Source of the DNA: Costertonia aggregata | Lineage (GTDB): Bacteria; Bacteroidota; Bacteroidia; Flavobacteriales; Flavobacteriaceae | DNA length: 64,000 nt | Assembly (NCBI RefSeq): GCF_013402795.1 | Contig: NZ_CP058595.1 | Span: 1,523,501-1,587,500, forward strand | Direction of reading: 5' to 3' | In this document: piece after piece, positions 17,264 through 26,708 of the stretch | How positions within the stretch are numbered: position 1 is the first letter of the stretch | How the letters are laid out: every line of letters starts with the position of its first letter | Position numbers and translations under genes: made by a program | The notes under the pieces: model-generated | Seen by the model: only the letters and a program-made list of their open reading frames with translations | Databases searched by the model: none | Told to the model about the DNA's origin: nothing

Positions 17264-18603
17264 AGCTCTCTCCCCATAATTTTGTTATGAATATGTACTG
17301 CAGCACTGTCGGAAAGGCTAGCTACATAGCAGCAGGCATTTAGCAATATTCTATAAAAAGAGACATCGGTATTTTGATAGGGTTTGGGCAGGGTCTTGAG
17401 CATGAGGTCGTGATAGTTTGATGTAGTCCCGTCCTTTTTTCTTATTAAGGCATGCGTATAAACATCTAAAATATCGGCCAAGATTTTATAGCCTGCAATC
17501 TCTTTTTCTATGACTTCCTTGGATTGATATATTTTTTTGACACTCACGTCGATGATATCGGCTATTTGGGCTTTGTATTCGCTTTTATCCATGAGTGAAA
17601 CCGTGAAGTCTCCCCGTAAAATAGCAGTTTCATTGGCCAGAAAAACAGCCACGGCATCTTGTATCAACGTATTTATGGCCAAGGCACGCAGATAGCTTAG
17701 CCTATCCTCCATAAATGCCATGGCATTGTACTTTTTGGTATTGATACGGTCCTTGACCAATTTGATCAAGTATTCCAAAGCAAAATCCTCGGGTATCAGG
17801 CCAAGATTGATACCATCTTCAAAGTCGATTATGGTGTAGCAAATATCATCGGCAGCCTCTACCAAAAAAGTTAAGGGGTGGCGATGAAAACTGATATCCT
17901 CCCCATTTCTCGTCTGTATCAAACCAAGTTCGCCAGCGATTTCTTTAAAAGTATCTTTTTCAGTCTGAAAGAAACCAAATTTTTTGTCCGCGATGTGTTT
18001 TGTGGGTTTTTTGGGTAGCGATTCTTTGGGGTATTTCATAAATGCACCTAGAACCGAATAACTTAATCTGAGTCCGCCTTTCACCCCTTCCCTATTTTCC
18101 GTCAACAATCGAAACCCATTGGCGTTGCCTTCAAAATCAATAATATCTTGATACTCTTTTTGGGTCAGGAGCGATTTGAATTTTTGTCCGTTCCCATTTT
18201 TGAAGTACTCCCCGATAGCTTTCTCACCGCTATGCCCAAAAGGCGGGTTACCTATGTCGTGCGCCAAGGATGCCGCAGCGACTATGGCTCCAAAATCATT
18301 GAACCTATACCCATGTACTTCATGTAAATGCGGATGTTTTTGCAAAAGCTCTTTGCCCACCAGCCTACCAAGACTACGACCTACAACCGATACTTCTAGA
18401 CTATGGGTTAGGCGTGTGTGCACAAAATCGGTCTCGGAAAGGGGAATTACTTGTGTTTTGTCCTGTAGACTCCTAAAGGCCGACGAAAAAATAATACGGT
18501 CATAGTCGACCTCAAAACCCAAACGGGTTTCATCTTGTTCTTTTCGCAACCTTTTGCCGCTATCACCATAGCGTTTTAAAGAGAGTAATTGTTCCCAATT
18601 CAT
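17260..18603 (-). CDS. dgt: Deoxyguanosinetriphosphate triphosphohydrolase (dGTPase)
   Basis: The 447-residue HD-domain protein hydrolyses dGTP to deoxyguanosine and triphosphate. Near the N-terminus are FSSAFRSLQDKTQV and THSLEVSVVGR (first metal His), followed by the HD pair in ASLAHDIGNPPFGHSGE at about 115-131. The fourth ligand lies in a segment reading EAADDICYTIIDFEDG. I start it at the ATG giving MNWEQLLSLKRYGD, because the ten upstream residues in the open frame are not conserved-looking. It overlaps DUF3078 by four bases at the 3' end. It controls dNTP pools, as does the ribonucleotide reductase further on. Confidence 0.93.
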   Translation of the reverse strand: MNWEQLLSLKRYGDSGKRLRKEQDETRLGFEVDYDRIIFSSAFRSLQDKTQVIPLSETDFVHTRLTHSLEVSVVGRSLGRLVGKELLQKHPHLHEVHGYRFNDFGAIVAAASLAHDIGNPPFGHSGEKAIGEYFKNGNGQKFKSLLTQKEYQDIIDFEGNANGFRLLTENREGVKGGLRLSYSVLGAFMKYPKESLPKKPTKHIADKKFGFFQTEKDTFKEIAGELGLIQTRNGEDISFHRHPLTFLVEAADDICYTIIDFEDGINLGLIPEDFALEYLIKLVKDRINTKKYNAMAFMEDRLSYLRALAINTLIQDAVAVFLANETAILRGDFTVSLMDKSEYKAQIADIIDVSVKKIYQSKEVIEKEIAGYKILADILDVYTHALIRKKDGTTSNYHDLMLKTLPKPYQNTDVSFYRILLNACCYVASLSDSAAVHIHNKIMGREL

Positions 18604-18774
18604 ACGGCATTGTAATTTGCAACTAATATACATGAAATCGGATGTTTTTATAAGCCAACTTCTTTCAGAAAAGCTATATTTACAGGATTGCTATACTGCA
18701 CCAGTAGGTTTCATAACCTTATTTTAACCTTGGTCAATGATTAATATGGCATTTTTGCTTTTATTTTAACTTTA

Positions 18775-21024
18775 ATGGGAGAAAATATTTATTTGTTCAT
18801 GATTATCGCTCTGGCCGTTTTAGCGATAACGGACCTAGTGGTAGGGGTAAGTAATGATGCGGTCAACTTTTTGAATTCCGCAATCGGCTCAAAAGCCATT
18901 TCTTTTAGGACAATAATGATAGTGGCGAGTGTAGGCATCGCCTTTGGTGCCATCTCTTCCAGCGGAATGATGGAAGTGGCCCGAAAAGGTATCTTTAACC
19001 CATCGGAATTCGTATTCGCCGAAATCATGATCATCTTCATGGCGGTCATGATCACCGATATTTTATTGTTGGACTTTTTCAATACACTGGGGATGCCAAC
19101 GTCTACGACAGTTTCCATTGTATTTGAGCTTTTAGGGGCTGCCGTAGCTATTTCTTTGATTAAAATCGTGAATTTGGACGGTGGTTTTAGCGACCTCCCA
19201 GATTATATCAATACAGATAAGGCAACCGAAATCATACTTGGTATTTTACTATCGGTCGTTGTAGCTTTCTCGGTAGGTATGATAGTACAATTTGTTTCCA
19301 GAATACTCATATCCTTTAAGTTTCAAGAAAAGCCGAAGTGGGTCGGTGCCATATTTGGCGGCTTTGCCATTACATCTATCATCTATTTCATCATCGTGAA
19401 GGGCCTTAAAAGTGCATCTATCTTCAGCCCAGGGATATTGGTGTTCATCAATGAAAGTCCCGAGATGTTCTTGTTGGTGAATTTTGTGCTCTGGACACTG
19501 TTGTCATGGTTGGTCTCTTCAATCTTCAAACTAAACATTTATACGATTATAATCGTTTTGGGAACATTCGCATTGGCCATGGCATTTGCAGGTAACGATC
19601 TGGTGAATTTTATCGGGGTGCCTTTGGCCGCTTTGGCATCTTATGATGGCTGGGTGTCATCGGGAGCATTAGCATCGGAATACACTATGGAGGGCCTTTC
19701 AACGGCCGTACAGACCCCAACATACCTCTTGTTGGCCTCCGGGGTAATCATGGTCATTACCTTGTGGTTTTCGTCCAAGGCAAAAAATGTCGTAAAAACC
19801 AGTGTAGATCTTTCCAGACAAGATGAAGGCGATGAACGTTTTGAACCTAATTTTCTTTCCCGTCAAATCGTAAAATATTCCATAAAAGCCTCGGAAAATC
19901 TAGGTGGAATAGTACCTGCGGCGATAGTTAGAAAAATTGACAAGCAATTTGAAAAACCGTATGTCTACATCCCAAAGAGCAAGGTCCAGGACTTGCCCGC
20001 ATTTGACCTGGTACGTGCGGCCGTTAACCTCATGGTAGCCAGTGTACTCATATCTCTTGCCACATCAATGAAGTTACCGCTTTCCACAACGTACGTTACG
20101 TTTATGGTAGCCATGGGCACCTCTTTGGCGGACAGGGCCTGGGGTCCGGAAAGTGCAGTATATCGTGTTGCCGGGGTTCTTAATGTCATTGGCGGTTGGT
20201 TCTTTACCGCGTTCAGTGCCTTTACGGCCGCTGCGATTATTGCATATATTATTCATTTAGGGGGTATTTGGGCCATAGGTTTTCTGCTTATCATTGCTTT
20301 TGCGCTGATCGGTAAAAACTATCTCTCCCATAACAAAAAAATGAAGGAGAGCAAGTTGGAAGAAAAACTGGAAAGGGCCGAAAGTAAATCTATCATAGGG
20401 GTTATCGAGGAAAGTTCCTCGAATATTTCCCTTACCATCAACAGGGCCAACAAGATATACTCACAAAGTATTTATGGACTTTCAAAGCACGATATCGATA
20501 TACTTAAAAAAAGTAAAAAAGGTATCAACAAACTGGATAATGAAGTAGAAGGGCTTCGTGACAATATATTCTATTTCATCAAAAATTTGGATGAATCGAG
20601 TGTGGGCACCAGTAACTTTTATATTACCATTCTTAGTTATTTGCAAGATATGACCCAATCTTTGGAATATATCGCAAAGGCGGGATATAAGCACGTCAAC
20701 AACAATCACAAAAAATTACGGTTCAATCAAATCAAGGATTTAAAGGAAACCGATGTATATGTTGGCCAATTCTTTTCAGATATAAAAGAGATTTTTGATT
20801 CAAAGGACTTTCTTAAGCTTACAGAACTTATTGTCAAAAAACAAGATCTTTTCGAAAAGGTAGATTTGAAAATTCAAAAACAGGTAGAACGTACACGTAC
20901 AGACGAATCCAGCCCAAAAAACACGGCCCTTTATTTTAGCCTGTTGTTGGAAACCAAGGATCTATTGGTCGCTACGATGAACCTATTGGAAATTTATGAC
21001 CAACACGCCAATGTCAAGGTCTAA
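18775..21024 (+). CDS. PiT-family inorganic phosphate transporter with PhoU-like tail
   Basis: The 749-residue protein pairs a PiT membrane domain (about 1-515) with a cytosolic helical tail (about 520-749). The two PiT signatures are VGVSNDAVNFLNSAIGSKA near 23-41 and FAGNDLVNFIGVPLAAL near 275-291. They replace the GANDVANA motif of classical PiT with the SNDAVNF variant seen in Bacteroidota. PiT proteins import phosphate with H+ or Na+. The tail has repeated heptad-like helices (EEKLERAESKSIIGVIEES, then LDNEVEGLRDNIFYFIKNLD) resembling the PhoU-like family, usually a separate gene. The next gene follows by 12 bases. Confidence 0.9.
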   Translation: MGENIYLFMIIALAVLAITDLVVGVSNDAVNFLNSAIGSKAISFRTIMIVASVGIAFGAISSSGMMEVARKGIFNPSEFVFAEIMIIFMAVMITDILLLDFFNTLGMPTSTTVSIVFELLGAAVAISLIKIVNLDGGFSDLPDYINTDKATEIILGILLSVVVAFSVGMIVQFVSRILISFKFQEKPKWVGAIFGGFAITSIIYFIIVKGLKSASIFSPGILVFINESPEMFLLVNFVLWTLLSWLVSSIFKLNIYTIIIVLGTFALAMAFAGNDLVNFIGVPLAALASYDGWVSSGALASEYTMEGLSTAVQTPTYLLLASGVIMVITLWFSSKAKNVVKTSVDLSRQDEGDERFEPNFLSRQIVKYSIKASENLGGIVPAAIVRKIDKQFEKPYVYIPKSKVQDLPAFDLVRAAVNLMVASVLISLATSMKLPLSTTYVTFMVAMGTSLADRAWGPESAVYRVAGVLNVIGGWFFTAFSAFTAAAIIAYIIHLGGIWAIGFLLIIAFALIGKNYLSHNKKMKESKLEEKLERAESKSIIGVIEESSSNISLTINRANKIYSQSIYGLSKHDIDILKKSKKGINKLDNEVEGLRDNIFYFIKNLDESSVGTSNFYITILSYLQDMTQSLEYIAKAGYKHVNNNHKKLRFNQIKDLKETDVYVGQFFSDIKEIFDSKDFLKLTELIVKKQDLFEKVDLKIQKQVERTRTDESSPKNTALYFSLLLETKDLLVATMNLLEIYDQHANVKV

Positions 21025-21036
21025 AACACGATTATA

Positions 21037-21750
21037 GTGCTCAAAATCCTCTTTTTTACCATAACCCTTGCAGGGTGTTCTTTGGGCATGGCCCAAAAAA
21101 TTTCAGGGGAAGCACTATTGGACAAGGCCATTGCATACCACGACCCAAATAATCATTGGAATACCTTAAAAACGGAACTTACCGTTACCATGACCTCTCC
21201 CGATACCGGAAAACGGGTAAGCAATATCATAATCGATTTTCCAAACGAATATTTCTCCCTCATTGCAACAAGGAACGGTGTTATCACGGAACAAATTCTA
21301 CATAAAGACGATTGCAGGCTATCCCTGAACGAGGATAGCGATATTTCCAAAGAAAGTGCAAAAAAATATCGGCTTACCTGCGAGCGTGCCCGTATGATGA
21401 AAGACTACTACACGTATTTGTACGGTCTGCCCATGAAATTAAAAGACCCCGGCACAAAAATACATCCAGATGTTCAACAAAGGGGTTTTAAAGGAAAACA
21501 ATACTTGGTACTCAAAGCGGAATATGAGGCTAAGGTGGGAAACGACATATGGTACTTTTATTTTGATCCCAAGACCTATGCCATGAAAGTGTATCAGTTT
21601 TTTCACGATGAAGAAAAAAACGATGGGGAGTATATCTTACTAAAAGACGAAGAAATAATTTCAGACATTAAAATGCCCAAGACCAGGGAGTGGTATTACA
21701 ATTTGGACGACACTTATTTAGGCACCGATGTTTTGTCCAAGCATATATAA
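21037..21750 (+). CDS. Exported protein, DUF6503-like
   Basis: The 237-residue product uses GTG as start, since no ATG precedes the signal sequence (LKILFFTITLAGCSLGMAQ). It resembles the DUF6503 family: LLDKAIAYHDPNNHWNTLKTEL, strands reminiscent of LolA-like outer-membrane lipoprotein-sorting folds, and YYTYLYGLPMKLKDPG. The fold similarity suggests binding of a hydrophobic ligand, but this is inference. It lies 12 bases after the phosphate transporter and is probably co-transcribed. Confidence 0.72.
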   Translation: MLKILFFTITLAGCSLGMAQKISGEALLDKAIAYHDPNNHWNTLKTELTVTMTSPDTGKRVSNIIIDFPNEYFSLIATRNGVITEQILHKDDCRLSLNEDSDISKESAKKYRLTCERARMMKDYYTYLYGLPMKLKDPGTKIHPDVQQRGFKGKQYLVLKAEYEAKVGNDIWYFYFDPKTYAMKVYQFFHDEEKNDGEYILLKDEEIISDIKMPKTREWYYNLDDTYLGTDVLSKHI

Positions 21751-21893
21751 AATATCGATATAATGGCTCAACACTTTTTCAATCTATCAGCTTTTTCTTA
21801 CTTAGGGTAGATAAAAATCCATTTTTTACCGATGTACGACGAATTTCCACCCAAATTGTCAAATACTGGATTTTTTTCACTAATTTTTATGTA

Positions 21894-21906
21894 CACTATT
21901 ATAGTG
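21894..21906. promoter_or_regulatory. Palindrome CACTATTATAGTG in the leader of the small STAS-like gene
   Basis: CACTAT and ATAGTG form a perfect inverted repeat with one central base, 33 bases before the ATG at 21939. It could be an operator. No other strong signal is seen in the 188-bp gap. Confidence 0.3.
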
Positions 21907-21938
21907 AAATTCGATTTTATAAGAATAGTACTACTTTT

Positions 21939-22364
21939 ATGGGCTGGGGCGAGACACAAAAACTTATTGTTGAACGTAATCTTGATATCGGAAGGTTTCG
22001 GTTTTATGAGAATATTACCGTTGGCGAGATAAAAGAAGGTGTTCATGTTACCTTTGAAAGCGCAGTACTGCCCCTACAAATTGCCGAGCAGATTTATGGC
22101 GACCATAAGCCGGTCGTTTATATTTCAAATCGCATCAACTCTTATTCTATTGATCCCATAGGCTATTATGAGGCCATCAAATTATTTCCCAACCTAAAGG
22201 CGTTCGCCATCGTGTCGAACAAGCGACATAGAAAAATGTTAGCTTCGCTCGAAAAACTGTTCATGCGGAAACCTATTCGTGTTTTCGATACCGTGGATGA
22301 GGCTTTTGAATGGGCGGCACAACTCTTGGAAAATGACGGATTACATCAAAAATTATCGACTTAA
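21939..22364 (+). CDS. Small cytosolic protein, STAS/SpoIIAA-like fold suspected (paralogue 1)
   Basis: I start this 141-residue protein at the ATG giving MGWGETQKL, because homology to the gene at 25039-25440 begins there and the upstream open frame is low-quality sequence overlapping the previous gene. Shared blocks are RFRFYENITVGEIKEGVHVT, FESA..LQIAEQIYG, PVVYISNRINSYS, LFPNLKAFAIV and VFDTVDEAFEWA. The layout of about five strands with a helix after a nucleotide-free loop suggests an STAS or SpoIIAA-like alpha/beta fold. Function unknown. Confidence 0.75.
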   Translation: MGWGETQKLIVERNLDIGRFRFYENITVGEIKEGVHVTFESAVLPLQIAEQIYGDHKPVVYISNRINSYSIDPIGYYEAIKLFPNLKAFAIVSNKRHRKMLASLEKLFMRKPIRVFDTVDEAFEWAAQLLENDGLHQKLST

Positions 22365-22378
22365 AAAGGGTGTCTAAA

Positions 22379-24868
22379 TTATTTATTGGGTTCTAAAAGA
22401 TCGTCTATTCTTGCGAGTATATCCTCATAATGATATTTGGTAATCGTATTTACCCCTGAGTTTTTTGCGGTTCTAATTTTTCTGGAAAGCCTGTTCAGCT
22501 CACCACGTACAAGTGGCCGTACATCCGAAGTTTCTACATTATAGAACAATGTACTTTCAAACCCTGGTCTGGAATACCTGCTCTTGGATGCTTCATTGGT
22601 CATTAGATAGGCCATACGCTCAATATAGGAACGCTGTAAATTTCTACGATACAGGTCTACATTGGATTTTTTATCAACCTCTCCCCAAATACCTTTGGAT
22701 AGTTCTTGCATCATCTGTAATGCGCTATAATATTCATTGTTGATGGTTTCAGCATCAATCAACCTACCTATCCTATCAAAGCTCAAAATAGAGTTTAAAT
22801 ATCTTGTCTGCAATCTCCTTACTTTTTCAAAATGGCCCGCATGGTCTATATTTTGTAAAATATCCTTGTCAACAAGCCATTTGGGTGTTTCAAAAATATT
22901 TTTGTGCAGCCACGACATCGATTCCTGCTGTGATTTTTTATCCAAGTGGGTATAAATATACCCTTCTTGCTCTGGAGTTTTGATATTCTCATACACGCCA
23001 CCTATATTATTGGCCACATGGCCTACATACCTACTGTACACACTCAACAATTCGCCATAGAGCTCCTCTAAATCTTCATAATTATTCGTTTGGCCAGAAG
23101 TCCACTCTACAAGGTTATTGGCCACATATTTTAAATTTTTTAAACCATAATCACTAGCTGCTATTGGATCATCCCCAATACATTCGGCCTGCGACTGTGG
23201 GTCAAATCGACTCGATTGACGACCAAACTTGTATTTGGCATCGCCGTCTTTTTCCAAAATCCACTTGTTTAAAGTTGATCTTTCAGCTTCGGGTGAGTCG
23301 GCATCCAATATGCGTCTGTAGCCCCAATTTACCGCATAGTGGTCATATGGTCCCATTTGGCGTATAAACCGAATGTTCTCGTCCCCGGGCTGAGCAATAT
23401 AATTATACCGGGCATAGTCCATAATACTGGCGGCGATACCATTTTTTTGTGTAAATGCACCGTCCCTATATGATTCAACGGGATAGGAATAGCTAGCGGC
23501 CATATTGTGCGGAAAACCGAGGGCATGCCCGACCTCGTGCGCAATCACCATACGCATCATCTCTCCTATTTCTTCATCGGGCGTGTTTAGGGTTCTTGCG
23601 GAAGGGTTGGCTGCACCCGTCTCCAATAAATATCGATTTCTATAACTTCTTAAATGATTGTGATACCAAATTATATCGCTCTCGATGATTTCCCCGCTTC
23701 GTGGGTCGGAGACACTGGGCCCCACGGCATTTCTTGTGGTGCTCGCTACATATCTTACTACGGAGTATCTAATATCTTCTGGACTAAAATCGGGATCCTC
23801 TTCGGGAGTTGGTGCATCTTTAGCTATGATCGCATTTTTAAATCCGGCTGTTTCAAACGGTTTTTGCCAATCTTCTATGCCTTGCTTTATATATTTTTGA
23901 AGGTTTTCGGGTGTTCCGGGATCCAAATAATATACAATGGGCTTAACAGGTTCAACCAATTCTCCGCGTGCGTACGCTTCTGAATCTTTGGGTTCTAATC
24001 TCCAACGTCGTATGTAGGTTTTTCTATCTGCTTTCAACTCATCACTGCCAAAATCGTATTGGCTTACCGTAAAAAAACCGACCCGAGGATCATATAGCCT
24101 TGGCTGCATGGGTTTTTCCGGAAGCAAGATCATAGACTGGTTCATCTGCAAACTAATAGAACCTGTGGATGCTTGCGATGGTGGCTCGGCGGCTTCATAG
24201 GTGAAATCCTGTTTGACCTCGATATTCTCCGGGAAACTCTTGGCGCTATTGATAAAGCTACGTGCCTTATCTAACTTACGTACTTTGTAACGCTTTCTTA
24301 AACTGGAAGGTAGACCGCTTATGGCGAGAATATCCTGTTCAAAAAAATCTGTGACGTTGATTACCGCTGCTGTTGAATCAGTATTGAAAGCTTTTATATC
24401 AAAAGCAAACAAAGTAGGCTCATAATTATTTACCTGAACCGAATTGCTAATGGCTTTTGTACTATCGGCAACATTGTTATACGATTTTACCTTAATCAAA
24501 ATTTTATCCTGAAAACGTTTCCAGTGCACGACCTGTTCATTGGTCTTGGAACCTGCGTTCACATAACCGCCACCCAGACCGTTAGGAATTTGGGAAATTC
24601 TACTTACCCATAACATATCTTTCCCCAACGTAGAAAATGGGATTTCATAAAAATAATCATCAGCTATCTTATGTACATGAAAAAGCCCTTCATCCGTCTT
24701 TGCATCTTTCGTAATGACTTCATTATATTTTTTAATGCCACCCTTTTTTACCGATGGTTTGGCAGCTTGTTCTTTCTTGGATTTATTTTTCTTTTTGAAA
24801 AGCTGGGCAGATGATGAATAGTTAATGCAAAGAATGGTCAAAATTGCCAGCAATACCGTTTTTTTCAT
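22379..24868 (-). CDS. Exported zinc metalloprotease (DUF5117/DUF5118 type)
   Basis: The 829-residue protein has a signal peptide (MKKTVLLAILTILCINYSSSAQ) and a Lys-rich linker. The pro-region (about 50-330) matches the DUF5118/DUF5117 pair. The catalytic zincin domain has HEVGHALGFPH at 444-454, which supplies three His ligands and the general base Glu445. The Met-turn SIMDYARYNY follows about 35 residues later. The C-terminal ~280 residues are helical. Related proteins are widespread, large and of unknown physiological substrate in Bacteroidota. It is flanked by two paralogous small STAS-like genes on the opposite strand. Confidence 0.92.
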   Translation of the reverse strand: MKKTVLLAILTILCINYSSSAQLFKKKNKSKKEQAAKPSVKKGGIKKYNEVITKDAKTDEGLFHVHKIADDYFYEIPFSTLGKDMLWVSRISQIPNGLGGGYVNAGSKTNEQVVHWKRFQDKILIKVKSYNNVADSTKAISNSVQVNNYEPTLFAFDIKAFNTDSTAAVINVTDFFEQDILAISGLPSSLRKRYKVRKLDKARSFINSAKSFPENIEVKQDFTYEAAEPPSQASTGSISLQMNQSMILLPEKPMQPRLYDPRVGFFTVSQYDFGSDELKADRKTYIRRWRLEPKDSEAYARGELVEPVKPIVYYLDPGTPENLQKYIKQGIEDWQKPFETAGFKNAIIAKDAPTPEEDPDFSPEDIRYSVVRYVASTTRNAVGPSVSDPRSGEIIESDIIWYHNHLRSYRNRYLLETGAANPSARTLNTPDEEIGEMMRMVIAHEVGHALGFPHNMAASYSYPVESYRDGAFTQKNGIAASIMDYARYNYIAQPGDENIRFIRQMGPYDHYAVNWGYRRILDADSPEAERSTLNKWILEKDGDAKYKFGRQSSRFDPQSQAECIGDDPIAASDYGLKNLKYVANNLVEWTSGQTNNYEDLEELYGELLSVYSRYVGHVANNIGGVYENIKTPEQEGYIYTHLDKKSQQESMSWLHKNIFETPKWLVDKDILQNIDHAGHFEKVRRLQTRYLNSILSFDRIGRLIDAETINNEYYSALQMMQELSKGIWGEVDKKSNVDLYRRNLQRSYIERMAYLMTNEASKSRYSRPGFESTLFYNVETSDVRPLVRGELNRLSRKIRTAKNSGVNTITKYHYEDILARIDDLLEPNK

Positions 24869-24970
24869 GTTTGGTCGTTTCCTGTTCTGTGATTAAAAAT
24901 AAGGATACAACTTATAATAAGGTTTGTTTTTGTTTAATATTAACATTTGATAAAATTCTAAAAAGATTTA

Positions 24971-24999
24971 CCATTTCATCTATTTTTTTTGATGAATGG
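24971..24999. other. Hairpin with U-rich loop upstream of the second STAS-like gene
   Basis: CCATTTCATC (24971-24980) pairs with GATGAATGG (24991-24999) with one bulged base, around a loop of mostly T. It is about 40 bases before the ATG at 25039 and could act in its leader. Confidence 0.35.
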
Positions 25000-25038
25000 C
25001 CAAGTATATTGTAATTTAATCTGAGAATAATAAACTGT

Positions 25039-25440
25039 ATGAGCCCCAAGCTAGATAGAACACTTACACGCAAACACGATTTGGAAGTTGGATATTTTTA
25101 TTTCTACAAAAATTTCGTGATTTCCGAAATAAAGGAAGGCATGAGCATTACTTTTGAAAATGCAACAGAAATGTTGCGCCTGGCCAAGACCTATTTTGGC
25201 AATACGACCCCTTTTGTTTATATAAGCAACAGGAAAAACTCATATTCCTTTAATCCCACCGCACATTTTAAGACCACTCAAATGTTTCCTAACATTAAAG
25301 GGTTCGCAGCGGTTGTTTATGACGATATGAACCGTGATATCGCAGAGATGGAACAGTCTTTTCTAAACGTTCCCGTTAACATCTTCACTCATTTGGACAA
25401 GGCCATAGATTGGGCCGAGGAAATCATAGTGATGGATTAA
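25039..25440 (+). CDS. Small cytosolic protein, STAS/SpoIIAA-like fold suspected (paralogue 2)
   Basis: The 133-residue product aligns along its whole length with the 21939-22364 product. Matching blocks include FYFYKNFVISEIKEGMSIT, FENATEMLRLAKTYFG, PFVYISNRKNSYSFNP, MFPNIKGFAAVVY and IFTHLDKAIDWAEEI. The conserved VYISNR-NSYS loop is the clearest shared motif. The pair brackets the metalloprotease gene. No family is assigned with confidence. Confidence 0.78.
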   Translation: MSPKLDRTLTRKHDLEVGYFYFYKNFVISEIKEGMSITFENATEMLRLAKTYFGNTTPFVYISNRKNSYSFNPTAHFKTTQMFPNIKGFAAVVYDDMNRDIAEMEQSFLNVPVNIFTHLDKAIDWAEEIIVMD

Positions 25441-25454
25441 AAAGCACTGATTCT

Positions 25455-26042
25455 TTACTTCCTGTAAAAGTTCATCTCGTCCATATATTTCCATACGCTT
25501 TCGGGTAGCATAAGCCTAATATTCTTTCCCTCTGCATGTTGCTTGCGGATAAAGGTCGATGAGATTTCCATAATAGGGGCTTCGACCCTATGTATTTTTG
25601 GATGTTGCTTGAACCGATGTTCTAAGGCTCCTGCCGAAATTCTTGGATATACGTACAGATCGTAATTCTCCAGTATAACGTCATGGTTTTTCCATTTATG
25701 GAAGCCTTTGAGATTATCTTCTCCCATAATAAGACAAAAATGATGGTCTTCCCCGTATTTTTCGTCCAAATGTGCTAAAGTGTGTACCGTATAATTGGGT
25801 TGGGGCAAATCAAACTCTATCTTACTTGGTTTTAATTTGGGATAATCTTGGGTGGCTTCAAATACCATTTGGTATCTATGATGATTGTCCAACAATGTTT
25901 TTTTGGTCTTAAACGGGCTTTGGGGAGTTACGACAAACCAAACCTCATCCAAATCTGAAAACTCCGCCATATGGTTGGCGATGATCATATGGCCTATGTG
26001 TATGGGGTTAAAAGTTCCAAAATAAAGCCCAACTCTTTTCAT
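25455..26042 (-). CDS. nadD: Nicotinate-nucleotide adenylyltransferase
   Basis: The 195-residue nucleotidyltransferase adenylates nicotinate mononucleotide in NAD synthesis. The N-terminal GTFNPIHIGHMIIANH contains the (H/T)xGH motif, and the C-terminal ISSTFIRKQHAEGKNIRLMLPESVWKYM contains the ISxTxxR motif. The middle LIMGEDNLKGFHKWK is typical of NadD. It follows gmk by 32 bases on the same strand, in the order yicC, gmk, nadD that is usual for this group. Confidence 0.96.
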   Translation of the reverse strand: MKRVGLYFGTFNPIHIGHMIIANHMAEFSDLDEVWFVVTPQSPFKTKKTLLDNHHRYQMVFEATQDYPKLKPSKIEFDLPQPNYTVHTLAHLDEKYGEDHHFCLIMGEDNLKGFHKWKNHDVILENYDLYVYPRISAGALEHRFKQHPKIHRVEAPIMEISSTFIRKQHAEGKNIRLMLPESVWKYMDEMNFYRK

Positions 26043-26074
26043 TGATAGGATTTTATTGCCTCGCCACCGAAGCT

Positions 26075-26665
26075 TTATATCGTTTGGTTAGGGCCAATAC
26101 CCACGAATTTGGCCACAAGCGTTTTGGCTTCTTTGAGCGCTATATCCAAATCGTAATTTTTGATGACGGTGTCAAACTGGGGTGCCGTAGCCAATTCAAC
26201 CGATGCCTTGGCAATTCGCATATTAATTTTATCATCGCTTTCGGTACTTCGCTTTTTAAGGCGGATCTTGAGCTCGTCAACACTCGGTGGTTTTACGAAG
26301 ACCGCCAAGGTTTCATTGGGGAATTTTTTCTTTATACGCAGGCCACCGGCCACGTCAATATCAAATATCACGTTTTTACCTTCGGCCCATAAGCGCTCAA
26401 CTTCACTTTTTAAAGTGCCATAAAAATTGTCTCGATACACTTCTTCCCATTCCAAAAAATCATCGTTTTTGATATGCTTTTTAAACTCGGAAACAGACAT
26501 GAAATAATAATGTTCCCCGTTCTTTTCTTTCCCGCGGCGTGGCCTTGACGTTGCAGATACCGAAAATGCCAAATTAAGCTCCGGTTGCTCCAATAAATAC
26601 CTAACTATGGTGGTTTTACCACTCCCCGAGGGTGCCGAAAATATAATTAGTTTACCTCCTTTCAT
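26075..26665 (-). CDS. gmk: Guanylate kinase
   Basis: The 196-residue enzyme phosphorylates GMP to GDP with ATP. The P-loop is FSAPSGSGKTT near residues 7-17. The GMP-binding segment is SATSRPRRGKEKNGEHYYFMS, and the lid region is RLKKRSTESDDKINMRI. I use the ATG that gives MKGGKLIIF; two further upstream codons in the frame begin with TTG. It lies between yicC and nadD. Confidence 0.96.
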   Translation of the reverse strand: MKGGKLIIFSAPSGSGKTTIVRYLLEQPELNLAFSVSATSRPRRGKEKNGEHYYFMSVSEFKKHIKNDDFLEWEEVYRDNFYGTLKSEVERLWAEGKNVIFDIDVAGGLRIKKKFPNETLAVFVKPPSVDELKIRLKKRSTESDDKINMRIAKASVELATAPQFDTVIKNYDLDIALKEAKTLVAKFVGIGPNQTI

Positions 26666-26675
26666 ATACAAAATA

Positions 26676-26683
26676 CAAATTTA
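26676..26683 (-). promoter_or_regulatory. -7 element TAAATTTG (minus strand) before gmk
   Basis: It is an exact TAnnTTTG match ten bases before the gmk ATG, implying a near-leaderless mRNA if used. It falls in the 43-base gap after yicC. Confidence 0.4.
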
Positions 26684-26708
26684 AGCTTAACGATTAGGAC
26701 GGTGAGCA

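Noticed and set aside
21690-21938. N-terminal extension of the first STAS-like protein
   Set aside because: It overlaps the previous gene, is low in coding character, and the paralogue lacks it.
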